17,181 bases of DNA from assembly GCA_030018745.1 (NCBI GenBank), contig JASEHB010000009.1:1-17181 (forward strand), written 5' to 3'. The position numbers and the translations under genes were made by a program. The notes below the pieces were generated by a model. That model worked only from the letters and a program-made list of their open reading frames with translations, had not been told where the DNA came from and did no database searches. How positions within the stretch are numbered: position 1 is the first letter of the stretch; every line of letters begins with the position of its first letter. The stretch is from Desulfatibacillaceae bacterium. GTDB lineage: Bacteria; Desulfobacterota; Desulfobacteria; Desulfobacterales; Desulfatibacillaceae. Shown here piece after piece: positions 1-5,368 of this stretch.

Positions 1-455
1 ATGTTGATTGTCTTGACAAGCTCATCATCTTTGAGGTGCCAGTTTACGCCCGGGTTGGGGCAGCCTGCAAAGGAGCTGGCAAAAAGCGTTTCAATGCTTT
101 GGTGGGAGTTGTAGGCAAGGGTGGCCACCCGGTCCTTTGGCATGAGGCCCTGTGATATCATCCAGTTGGCAAGGCGCAGGCTTCGCTGGGTGAACTGGCT
201 GCTTGTGAGGCGCATTTCATCGCTTATGACCGCCTCCCTGTCATGATGAATACGGGCCATGGCAAGCAAAAGCTCTGGCACCAGATTGCGGTATCCGGCG
301 GCAAGGAGCCTTGCCATGCGGTCCGGCCGCATCATTCCCAGAATTGTCTTTGCCCCGAAAGCCTTTCCGGCATGTTTCATGTGAAAGCGCACAGGCTCCA
401 TGAGCGGAGCGCCAAAAGCAGCCTTGCCAATTTCCCGGATGCCGAAACGGGCCAT
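1..455 (-). CDS. Acyl-CoA synthetase (AMP-binding, ANL superfamily), N-terminal part, runs off the window
   Basis: The first 151 codons of a gene that continues past the left edge. From about residue 70 the protein reads like the N-terminal domain of fatty acyl-CoA ligases, which activate a carboxylic acid with ATP and CoA: AVISDEMRLTSSQF, then RLANWM, a GLMPKDRVATLAYNS stretch and PGVNWHLKDDEL, matching the family pattern of default-lid helices and the 'GDRVA..NS' and 'NWRLTDDEL' motifs. The nucleotide-binding P-loop and AMP signature lie beyond the window, so substrate and activity cannot be judged. The first 65-70 residues are a longer than usual extension containing MMRPDRMARLL, which resembles the helical lead-in of some FadD2/FadD12-type enzymes. 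The ATG at 455 has a GGGGGA ribosome site 4-5 bases upstream. It follows a terminator and is probably its own transcription unit. The family call is firm; the exact subfamily is not. Confidence 0.85.
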   Translation of the reverse strand, partial: MARFGIREIGKAAFGAPLMEPVRFHMKHAGKAFGAKTILGMMRPDRMARLLAAGYRNLVPELLLAMARIHHDREAVISDEMRLTSSQFTQRSLRLANWMISQGLMPKDRVATLAYNSHQSIETLFASSFAGCPNPGVNWHLKDDELVKTIN

Positions 456-763
456 GATTCCCCCTTTAACGGTTTTTGGGACAAGTTCTTTTGGGCAGCA
501 AAAGGGCCTGCCCGGCATCTTGTTTTTAATTTGTTGAAATTGTTTTGGATGGTTTTAAAAAAAACTGCAAAAAGCCTTCTGCAAGGCAAAGGCTCCTGCA
601 AGGCCCAGGGCCAAGCAGGAGCCTGCCATAAAAGCAATATTCATACAGGTACCCTGTGAAGATTTGTAACTTTTCTCAATCTGCAAATCAAGCGCATGGG
701 CTGCAAATTCCGGGCGGCTTTTCCCATGATGCGTCAAAATCCGCCTGGCGAGTTTTGAGGCTG
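456..763 (-). other. Intergenic region between the FTR gene and the acyl-CoA synthetase gene
   Basis: 308 bases without a recognised gene. In transcription order it holds about 120 bases of unremarkable sequence, a possible 29-codon hydrophobic reading frame (644-555), a double hairpin terminator (624-557), an AT-rich stretch (about 565-520), and two overlapping, mutually exclusive small inverted repeats (513-488) in the leader of the acyl-CoA synthetase. A weak promoter-like pair, TTGATT and TACAAA 17 bases apart, lies near 693-665. I see no strong sigma-70 promoter for the synthetase gene, though one must exist if the terminator works. Confidence 0.6.
557..624 (-). terminator. Tandem rho-independent terminator after the redox pair
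   Basis: Read on the minus strand, a perfect 10-bp inverted repeat, AGGCTCCTGC (624-615) with GCAGGAGCCT (599-590), encloses a second self-complementary core (GGCCCTGGGCC). It is followed at once by a smaller hairpin, GCCTT-GCAG-AAGGC (587-574), then TTTTT, GCAG and a run of eight T (564-557). Stem plus T-run is the textbook intrinsic terminator. It lies 140 bases after the FTR stop codon and separates that gene from the acyl-CoA synthetase. Confidence 0.85.
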
Positions 764-1099
764 CTACTCGCCTCTGCGCTCCGGCACGGTCTGAACAGGA
801 ATTTTCCCCTCGTTGAATTCCCTGCTCACATACAGGCCGCAGTAGCAGGTTCCGTATTGTGCCACATCAGCCTCCCGGTAAACACAGGGGCAGATTATGT
901 CCTTGTCCGCCTCCCGGTCGTTGACAGCCAGGCGGCATGGGCAGCACGCATAGCCGTAGCGCTGGCGGTTCTGCAAAAGCCCTTCCAGAAGGTCATAAAC
1001 ATATTGGGAGTCCTTGTTGAAAAAGTATCCCTTTGGCTCCTGAATGGATTTAAGCTGCGCGTGCAGCTTTTCCACCTGCTCGGCGCTGATTTGGCTCAT
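764..1099 (-). CDS. Ferredoxin:thioredoxin reductase, catalytic (beta) subunit
   Basis: A 111-residue protein with the cysteine pattern of the FTR catalytic subunit: CPCR at 53-56, CPC at 70-72 and CYC at 85-87, plus C52. In the family four of these cysteines hold a [4Fe-4S] cluster and two form the active-site disulfide, passing electrons from ferredoxin to a thioredoxin-like partner; by position C55 and C85 would be the redox pair. The DVAQYGTCYCGLYV stretch is typical of bacterial and archaeal versions, with four more residues between the second and third motifs than the cyanobacterial enzyme. No variable (alpha) subunit gene is adjacent. The start codon overlaps the stop of the glutaredoxin-like gene by four bases (ATGA), indicating translational coupling, so that protein is the likely partner (inference). 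Confidence 0.93.
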   Translation of the reverse strand: MSQISAEQVEKLHAQLKSIQEPKGYFFNKDSQYVYDLLEGLLQNRQRYGYACCPCRLAVNDREADKDIICPCVYREADVAQYGTCYCGLYVSREFNEGKIPVQTVPERRGE

Positions 1100-1344
1100 A
1101 ACCCCAATGCCTCCGAAATCTGGTCCTCCTTGAATCCCACAATAATGGTATCACCAATTATTATTGTGGGAAAGCTCAACCTTGAATTTATCTGCTTTAC
1201 CTCATCAATGACTTTTTCGCGCTCCTCGCCCTGAAGCAGATCAACATCTACAAAGTCGTAGCGCACATCATTGTCATCAAGAAAGCGTTTGGTGCTTTTG
1301 CAGTGTCCGCAGGTGCTCAAGGTGTAAATTTTGACCGGGGGCAT
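1096..1344 (-). CDS. Glutaredoxin/NrdH-like thiol-disulfide protein with CGHC active site
   Basis: An 82-residue single-domain thioredoxin-fold protein. It starts with the beta strand VKIYTLST, then the redox motif C12-G-H-C15, and keeps the cis-proline at P59 (SFPTIIIG) and the closing VGFKEDQI helix. Classical glutaredoxins have CPYC and a glutathione-binding C/GDD motif near the end; here the latter reads GFKED, more like NrdH or YruB-type proteins, so glutathione dependence is unlikely (inference). The ATG at 1344 is chosen over longer starts because AGGAG lies eight bases upstream and the fold starts at once. It is coupled by a four-base overlap to the FTR catalytic subunit, which probably reduces it. 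A promoter at 1487-1459 would give a leader of about 105 bases. Confidence 0.9.
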   Translation of the reverse strand: MPPVKIYTLSTCGHCKSTKRFLDDNDVRYDFVDVDLLQGEEREKVIDEVKQINSRLSFPTIIIGDTIIVGFKEDQISEALGL

Positions 1345-1458
1345 TTGGTATTCTCCTGTTGGGAATGTTGTTAAGCCTATTACACTTGTGGGGCGAACCC
1401 TTAAGCGGAATCTTGGGGTATTCAAACCCACAAGGCCATCTGTTTCTGACTGGAGTTT

Positions 1459-1487
1459 AAATTATGACACAATCGCACACCTGTCAA
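1459..1487 (-). promoter_or_regulatory. Sigma-70-type promoter for the glutaredoxin-FTR pair
   Basis: On the minus strand a perfect TTGACA -35 box (1487-1482) is followed by overlapping -10 candidates: TAATTT (1464-1459) at 17 bases spacing, or CATAAT (1466-1461), one mismatch from consensus, at 15 bases. It sits just after the hairpin that should end the ribosomal transcript and about 115 bases before the glutaredoxin-like start, exactly where a separate promoter would be needed. Confidence 0.65.
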
Positions 1488-1535
1488 ACGCCATGCCAGG
1501 GCAGGTGCGCCTGTTTAGGTTCCAACAGACAGCAA

Positions 1536-1575
1536 AGCCAGGTGGCGCAGACAAATTTGCCTGCACCACCTGGCC
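1536..1575 (-). terminator. Long hairpin after rplQ, probable end of the ribosomal-protein transcript
   Basis: Near-perfect inverted repeat: positions 1537-1555 pair with 1556-1574, and 1536 with 1575. As minus-strand RNA it gives a 17-pair stem (outer GCCAGGTGG with CCACCTGGC) closing on a six-base AAAUUU loop; the three non-Watson-Crick positions (1575/1536, 1565/1546, 1560/1551) are all G-U wobbles. As plus-strand RNA the same positions are A-C mismatches, so the structure is adapted to the minus transcript. The downstream tract (TTTGCTGTCTGTT) is only moderately T-rich, so it could be a weak intrinsic terminator, a 3'-end stabiliser, or both. Confidence 0.6.
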
Positions 1576-1700
1576 AAACCCAAAAGGGATAAATCTCAAA
1601 ATTTTGGCGCCTTATGGCCTGGGGCCTTCTGGAACACAAAGGGCAGCCAGCCAAAAGCGGTATAAAGCCCTTTAAAAATTGCAGGGCAAGGGGCCTTTTA

Positions 1701-2231
1701 TTACTCCTTGGGCTTTTCCTCCTCAACCTTGGCTTCGGGCTGGGTGGCAGGCTGCTCTGTCGGCTGGTCAGATGCCGTCTCCTGGGCTGCCTTTTTTTCG
1801 GGCTTCTTGTCGTCCTTGGCCTTTTTTACGCCAAAGCCAAAGAAGCCACGGCGCTTTTGGCCCTTTTCCCCTGTTTCGCTCATGAGAAGTTCCACAAGAG
1901 AGATGGGGGCTGCATCGCCCTTGCGCTGGCCTATTTTGGTAACGCGGGTGTAGCCGCCTTCAACAGCGCCAAAGCGGGTTTGGGCTTCCTCAAAAAGCTT
2001 ATGCACCAAATCCTTTTTGCGGACAATTGCCAAAGCCTGGCGGCGGGCATGGAGATCTCCCTTTTTGGCCAGGGTGACAATATGGTCGGCCCAGCGGCGG
2101 AGTTCCTTTGCCTTCACATCTGTTGTGCGGAGCTTCCCATGCTCAAGAAGGCTTGTGACCATGTTGCGGAACATGGCATCCCGGTGAGCGGAGGTTCTTC
2201 CGATTTTTAGTCCTGCTTTTCTGTGTCTCAT
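1701..2231 (-). CDS. rplQ: 50S ribosomal protein L17 with a charged C-terminal tail
   Basis: The N-terminal 118 residues are a standard bacterial L17, opening MRHRKAGLKIGRTSAHR and including the LEHGKLRTTDVKAKELRRWAD helix region. L17 sits on the back of the large subunit near the tunnel exit. At 176 residues it is about 50 longer than the usual 120-130: from residue 120 it continues as a low-complexity Lys/Glu/Pro/Ala/Gln tail that ends KVEEEKPKE and looks disordered. The ATG overlaps the rpoA stop by four bases (ATGA), with GAGGAT seven bases upstream inside rpoA, so the two are translationally coupled. It is the last gene of the alpha operon. Confidence 0.98.
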   Translation of the reverse strand: MRHRKAGLKIGRTSAHRDAMFRNMVTSLLEHGKLRTTDVKAKELRRWADHIVTLAKKGDLHARRQALAIVRKKDLVHKLFEEAQTRFGAVEGGYTRVTKIGQRKGDAAPISLVELLMSETGEKGQKRRGFFGFGVKKAKDDKKPEKKAAQETASDQPTEQPATQPEAKVEEEKPKE

Positions 2232-3262
2232 GGGTTATCCTCTTCTGCGTCCTCCGGCTCCTCCTGGGTAGGCGTGAATCCATCGAGCTTCATGCCAAAA
2301 GAAAGGCCCATCTCGGTGAGGACTTCCTTGATCTCATTTAAGGACTTGCGCCCGAAGTTTTTGGTCTTGAGCATATCCTGCTCGGTCTTTTGCACCAGTT
2401 CGTATATCCTGTGGATATCCGCATTTTTAAGGCAGTTGGCGCTGCGCACAGAGAGTTCAAGCTCTTCCACGCTGCGGTAAAGGTTCTGGTTGAAGCCTGA
2501 AATCTCGACTTCCGGCTCGATCCCTTCCTCAACTTCCGGCTCTGCTTCCTCGTCAAAGTTGATAAAAAGGCTGATTTGCTCTTTGAGTATCTTGGCTGCA
2601 TAGGCCATGGCGTCCTGGGGGCCTACGCTGCCGTCCGTCCACACTTCCAGGGTGAGCTTGTCATAGTCCGTCTGCTGGCCAACGCGGGCGTTGCCCACAA
2701 CATAGTTGACACGGCTCACGGGCGAAAAGACCGAATCTATGGGAATGGTTCCAACCGGGTCGTCCTCGCTCTTGTTGGCTTCGGCCATTGTGTAGCCCTT
2801 GCCCATGCGGCACTTCATCTGTGCCACAAGCCTTGCCCCTCTGGACAGGGTGGCAATGTGCTGGTCAGGGTTTAAAACCTTCACCTTCCCATCCGGGCTT
2901 TTCAGATCCCCGGCCTTGACCGGGCCTTCGCCTTTGGCATCCAGCAGAAGGGTTTTCACTTCAGCGGAGTTGACTGCAAGCCTTACCTGCTTGAGGTTGA
3001 GAATAATTTCGCTTACATCCTCCAAAACGCCGTCAATAGCGGAAAATTCGTGCATCACTCCATCGAAGTTTACGCTGACAACTGCACCTCCGTAAAGCGA
3101 GTTTAACAGGATGCGGCGCAAGGAATTGCCAAGAGTAAGCCCGAAACCCCGCTCCAAGGGCTCGCAAACAAATTTTCCGTAATCCTTGGTGCTTTCCACC
3201 TGAACCTTCTGGGGTTTTATCAACTCCTTCCAGTTCAAATACATGATTTCGTTGGGGGACAT
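2228..3262 (-). CDS. rpoA: DNA-directed RNA polymerase subunit alpha
   Basis: 344 residues. The N-terminal domain (about 1-235) assembles the core enzyme and contains the dimerisation motif LTLGNSLRRILL (42-53) and FSAIDGVLEDV. A linker rich in Glu and Pro (about 238-260) leads to the C-terminal domain (about 265-330), which binds UP-element DNA and activators: VRSANCLK with R273 and N276 corresponding to E. coli R265 and N268, then KNFGRKSLNEIKEVL. An acidic tail follows. The ATG at 3262 is preferred over the in-frame ATG six codons later because GGGAG lies seven bases upstream of it. It follows rpsD after a 135-base gap containing nested inverted repeats, longer than usual between these genes, and overlaps rplQ by four bases. 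Confidence 0.99.
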   Translation of the reverse strand: MSPNEIMYLNWKELIKPQKVQVESTKDYGKFVCEPLERGFGLTLGNSLRRILLNSLYGGAVVSVNFDGVMHEFSAIDGVLEDVSEIILNLKQVRLAVNSAEVKTLLLDAKGEGPVKAGDLKSPDGKVKVLNPDQHIATLSRGARLVAQMKCRMGKGYTMAEANKSEDDPVGTIPIDSVFSPVSRVNYVVGNARVGQQTDYDKLTLEVWTDGSVGPQDAMAYAAKILKEQISLFINFDEEAEPEVEEGIEPEVEISGFNQNLYRSVEELELSVRSANCLKNADIHRIYELVQKTEQDMLKTKNFGRKSLNEIKEVLTEMGLSFGMKLDGFTPTQEEPEDAEEDNP

Positions 3263-3281
3263 AGTTTTCTCCCAGGCTTGT

Positions 3282-3338
3282 GGGTGCGGCCCGCAAGGTT
3301 TTCGGCAAAAAGGTATCCGAAAAGCGATGCCTGCACCC
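3282..3338 (-). promoter_or_regulatory. Structured leader between rpsD and rpoA
   Basis: Nested inverted repeats just upstream of the rpoA ribosome site: outer GGGTGC (3338-3333) with GCACCC (3287-3282) and inner TTTTCGG (3323-3317) with CCGAAAA (3305-3299), the inner stem closing on an 11-base T-rich loop. No T-run follows on the minus strand, so it is not an obvious terminator. It could be an RNA processing site or translational control element for rpoA; function is inferred only from position. Confidence 0.4.
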
Positions 3339-3397
3339 GTTAGGAATAGTGACGGCCCGTAAACACAACACCAGTCGCTTTTGAGGCGCTGATTTGC

Positions 3398-4024
3398 TTA
3401 CTTGGAGTAAAGCTCGACAACGAGCTGCTCCTGCATGGGCATGGTCAGGTCTTCCCGAACGGGATAGCTCTTGACAACCCCGGAAAACTTCTCTTTTTCC
3501 AGATCCAGCCACTGGGGAAGGCCCCGGCGGGCAACCGCCTCCATGGAGTCAATGATGACAGCCATCTTGCGGCTCTTTTCGCGAATTGCTACAACATCGC
3601 CCATGCTCACCAGGGCAGAAGGAATGTCAACCTTGCGCCCGTTGACTGTGATGTGGCCATGACCTACCATCTGGCGGGCCTGGCTTCTGGAATTGGCAAA
3701 GCCCAGACGGAAAACAACATTGTCCAGACGCCTTTCCAGAAGAACCAGAAGGTTGGTGCCGGTGATGCCCTTCTGGCGCTCCGCGTGCTTGAAGGTCAGG
3801 TGGAACTGGCTTTCGGTGAGTCCGTAAATACGCTTGACCTTTTGCTTTTCCCTCAACTGCACGGCATAGTCGGTCACCTTGGTCCGGCGCTGACCATGCT
3901 GGCCGGGGGGATAGCTCTTGCGGTCATAGGCGCACTTGTCCGAATAACAGCGGTCGCCTTTTAAAAAAAGCTTTGTGTTTTCCCGTCTGCACAATCTGCA
4001 GACAGCCCCAGTATATTTTGCCAA
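3398..4024 (-). CDS. rpsD: 30S ribosomal protein S4, zinc-binding type
   Basis: 208 residues. S4 is a primary 16S rRNA binder that nucleates the 30S body, and in several bacteria it represses its own operon. The N-terminal domain carries four cysteines, C9 and C12 (CRLC) and C26 and C31 (CYSDKC), the zinc-binding set known from the Thermus protein. The SYPPGQHGQRR motif follows, and the S4 RNA-binding domain spans about 98-160 (RRLDNVVFRLGFANSRSQAR, VNGRKVDIPS). The start codon is TTG at 4024, supported by a strong AAGGAGG five bases upstream and by the conserved MAKYTG opening. A 102-base leader with alternative hairpins precedes it. Confidence 0.98.
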   Translation of the reverse strand: MAKYTGAVCRLCRRENTKLFLKGDRCYSDKCAYDRKSYPPGQHGQRRTKVTDYAVQLREKQKVKRIYGLTESQFHLTFKHAERQKGITGTNLLVLLERRLDNVVFRLGFANSRSQARQMVGHGHITVNGRKVDIPSALVSMGDVVAIREKSRKMAVIIDSMEAVARRGLPQWLDLEKEKFSGVVKSYPVREDLTMPMQEQLVVELYSK

Positions 4025-4042
4025 TGCGGCCTCCTTGTACGC

Positions 4043-4082
4043 GGCCCTAAAACAGCAGGGCCAAATATTTCGCCCCTGTTTT
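4043..4082 (-). promoter_or_regulatory. Alternative hairpins in the rpsD leader, candidate S4 autoregulatory site
   Basis: Two inverted repeats share sequence and cannot form together. AAAACAG (4082-4076) pairs with CTGTTTT (4055-4049), and GGCCCT (4062-4057) pairs with AGGGCC (4048-4043), the second lying directly before the AAGGAGG of rpsD. Each is perfect. Mutually exclusive structures next to a ribosome site suggest translational control, and S4 regulates its own mRNA in other bacteria; that this is an S4 target is inference. Confidence 0.4.
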
Positions 4083-4126
4083 TAAGTACCGGCAGGGAAA
4101 ATAGTGCAGCCTTGTATTTTAAGCCC

Positions 4127-4519
4127 TTAAACGCGGCGCCGCTTTCTGGGGCGGCAGCCATTGTGCGGGACGGGCGTGACATCGCGAATCATGGTAACAT
4201 TGAGTCCTGCACTCTGGATGGCCCGCAGGGCCGACTCCCGGCCGGAACCAGGGCCTTTCACGAAAACCTGCACAGAGCGCATTCCATGATCCATGGCCTT
4301 TTTGGCCGCATCCTCCCCTGCCTGGGTGGCGGCAAAGGGGGTGCTTTTGCGAGATCCCTTGAAACCGACCACTCCCGATGACGACCAGGAAACCACCTTG
4401 CCTGAAGGATCGGTAATGGTGACAAGGGTATTGTTGAATGTGGACTGGATATGCACCACACCAGTTGGGATGTTCTTCTTTTCCTTTTTTCGCGTTGTCT
4501 TGCGCTTGGGCTTTGCCAT
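4127..4519 (-). CDS. rpsK: 30S ribosomal protein S11
   Basis: 130 residues, normal length. S11 sits on the 30S platform near the mRNA exit and the Shine-Dalgarno helix. The lysine-rich start (MAKPKRKTTRKKEKKN) leads into the core GVVHIQSTFNNTLVTITD, SWSSSGVVGFKGSRKSTPFAA and the closing DVTPVPHNGCRPRKRRRV, all hallmarks of the family. The ATG at 4519 has only a weak ribosome site (ACGGA). An 84-base gap separates it from rpsM, longer than is typical, and carries a strong hairpin. Confidence 0.99.
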   Translation of the reverse strand: MAKPKRKTTRKKEKKNIPTGVVHIQSTFNNTLVTITDPSGKVVSWSSSGVVGFKGSRKSTPFAATQAGEDAAKKAMDHGMRSVQVFVKGPGSGRESALRAIQSAGLNVTMIRDVTPVPHNGCRPRKRRRV

Positions 4520-4555
4520 GTTTGTTTCCGTCTTCTATAAGATAAAAGTCTGCAA

Positions 4556-4589
4556 GCAGCATGAGGGGTGGTTTTTTGACCCCTGCTGC
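4556..4589 (-). promoter_or_regulatory. Hairpin in the rpsM-rpsK gap
   Basis: On the minus strand GCAGCA (4589-4584) pairs with TGCTGC (4561-4556), and directly inside it GGGGT (4583-4579) pairs with ACCCC (4569-4565): an 11-bp stem with a three-base bulge on the 3' side and a nine-base A-rich loop. No T-run follows, so it is not a typical terminator. It lies 36 bases upstream of rpsK, whose ribosome site is weak, so it may control or process the transcript (inference). Confidence 0.45.
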
Positions 4590-4603
4590 AAACCGTAAAA
4601 GGG

Positions 4604-4987
4604 CTACTTTTTCTTGGCCCCGCCCTTTTTCTTGACCGCTGCGCGCCTTGGGCCTTTACGGGTCCGCGCATTGGTATGGGTGCGCTGGCCCCTGGCGGGC
4701 AGGCCGCGCCTGTGGCGCAGTCCGCGGTAAGCTCCAAGATCCATCAATCTCTTGATGTTCATGGAAATCTGGGTGCGGAGCTCGCCCTCCACCCTGTATT
4801 CGGAGTCAATGACCCGCCGGATCTCAGCCACCTGGCCTTCGGTGAGGTCATCGGTCTTCAAGGTCGGGTCAATGTCAAGCTTTTCCAGAATATTCTGGGA
4901 GGTGCTGCGCCCAATGCCGTAGATATAGGTAAGCCCTATCTCAACGCATTTTCCTCTTGGCAAGTCTACGCCAGCAATACGAGCCAT
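4604..4987 (-). CDS. rpsM: 30S ribosomal protein S13
   Basis: 127 residues. S13 is in the 30S head, contacts the P-site tRNA with its basic tail and forms inter-subunit bridges to L5. The conserved opening MARIAGVDLPRGK fixes the start at 4987, although the frame is open for 15 more codons upstream. The helix-two-turn-helix region YIYGIGRSTSQNIL, the LMDLGAYRGLRHRRGLPARG loop and the lysine-rich tail ending GGAKKK are present. The tail is slightly longer than in E. coli (118 residues). The ribosome site overlaps the end of rpmJ eight bases upstream. Confidence 0.99.
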   Translation of the reverse strand: MARIAGVDLPRGKCVEIGLTYIYGIGRSTSQNILEKLDIDPTLKTDDLTEGQVAEIRRVIDSEYRVEGELRTQISMNIKRLMDLGAYRGLRHRRGLPARGQRTHTNARTRKGPRRAAVKKKGGAKKK

Positions 4988-4995
4988 GGGTTTTC

Positions 4996-5109
4996 CTATC
5001 CTTGTCTTTGTTTGTGGCGTCTGTTCACGCAAATGACCCGGACGACGCCGTTACGCCGAACGATTTTGCATTTGCTGCAAATTTTCTTTACTGATGCCCT
5101 GACTTTCAT
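4996..5109 (-). CDS. rpmJ: 50S ribosomal protein L36, zinc-type
   Basis: A 37-codon gene in the expected place between infA and rpsM. Translation opens MKVRASVKKICSKCKIV and ends RRHKQRQG. It has the four zinc ligands of the C+ form: C11, C14, C27 and H32. L36 is the smallest large-subunit protein and helps organise 23S rRNA near the base of the L7/L12 stalk. ATG at 5109 is preceded by GGGGAGG, seven bases upstream. The stop codon lies eight bases before the rpsM start. Confidence 0.98.
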   Translation of the reverse strand: MKVRASVKKICSKCKIVRRNGVVRVICVNRRHKQRQG

Positions 5110-5149
5110 GGGTCTTCCTCCCCGAAAAAAGCGCCAACGCCTTTTCCGG

Positions 5150-5368
5150 CTATTTGGAGCGGTATGTGATGCGGCCTCTGGAAAGATCGTAAGGCGAAAG
5201 TTCCACAGTAACCTTGTCGCCCGGCAAAATCTTGATGAAATGCATACGCATCTTTCCGGAAATGTGGGCCAGCACCTGGTGACCGTTTTCCAGTTCCACC
5301 TTGAACATGGCGTTTGGCAGGGTCTCCATGACCTTGCCTTGCACCTCTATTCCTTCTTCCTTGGCCAT
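5150..5368 (-). CDS. infA: Translation initiation factor IF-1
   Basis: 72 residues, the canonical length. IF-1 is a single OB-fold protein that occupies the 30S A site during initiation. The sequence MAKEEGIEVQGKVMETLPN, FKVELENGHQVLAHISGKMR, IKILPGDKVTVELSPYDL and the end GRITYRSK match the family along its whole length. The ATG follows the map stop codon with no gap (TAA-ATG), and GGAGG sits six bases upstream inside map, so the two genes are translationally coupled. Confidence 0.99.
   Translation of the reverse strand: MAKEEGIEVQGKVMETLPNAMFKVELENGHQVLAHISGKMRMHFIKILPGDKVTVELSPYDLSRGRITYRSK

Larger units (their letters stand above)
1345..1700 (-). other. Intergenic region between rplQ and the redox pair
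   Basis: 356 bases without a recognised gene. In transcription order: a stretch with a 7-bp repeat, AAAGGGC (1676-1670) with GCCCTTT (1647-1641); a long hairpin (1575-1536) that probably ends the alpha operon; a sigma-70-like promoter (1487-1459); and the leader of the glutaredoxin-like gene ending in its AGGAG site. The reading frames that cross this region have no recognisable protein features. Confidence 0.6.

Noticed and set aside
665..693. Promoter-like TTGATT and TACAAA, 17 bases apart, after the FTR gene.
   Set aside because: Only four of six matches in each box, and the terminator lies directly downstream, so a transcript from it would end at once.
656..1234. A 192-codon plus-strand frame opposite the FTR and glutaredoxin-like genes.
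   Set aside because: Opposite two genes with conserved cysteine motifs; it has no family features of its own.
1484..1726. An 80-codon minus-strand frame covering the end of rplQ and the hairpin region.
   Set aside because: It reads through the hairpin and overlaps rplQ out of frame; the composition is not protein-like.
2228..2231. Overlap of rpoA and rplQ as a possible frameshift.
   Set aside because: The four-base ATGA overlap is normal translational coupling; both proteins are complete.
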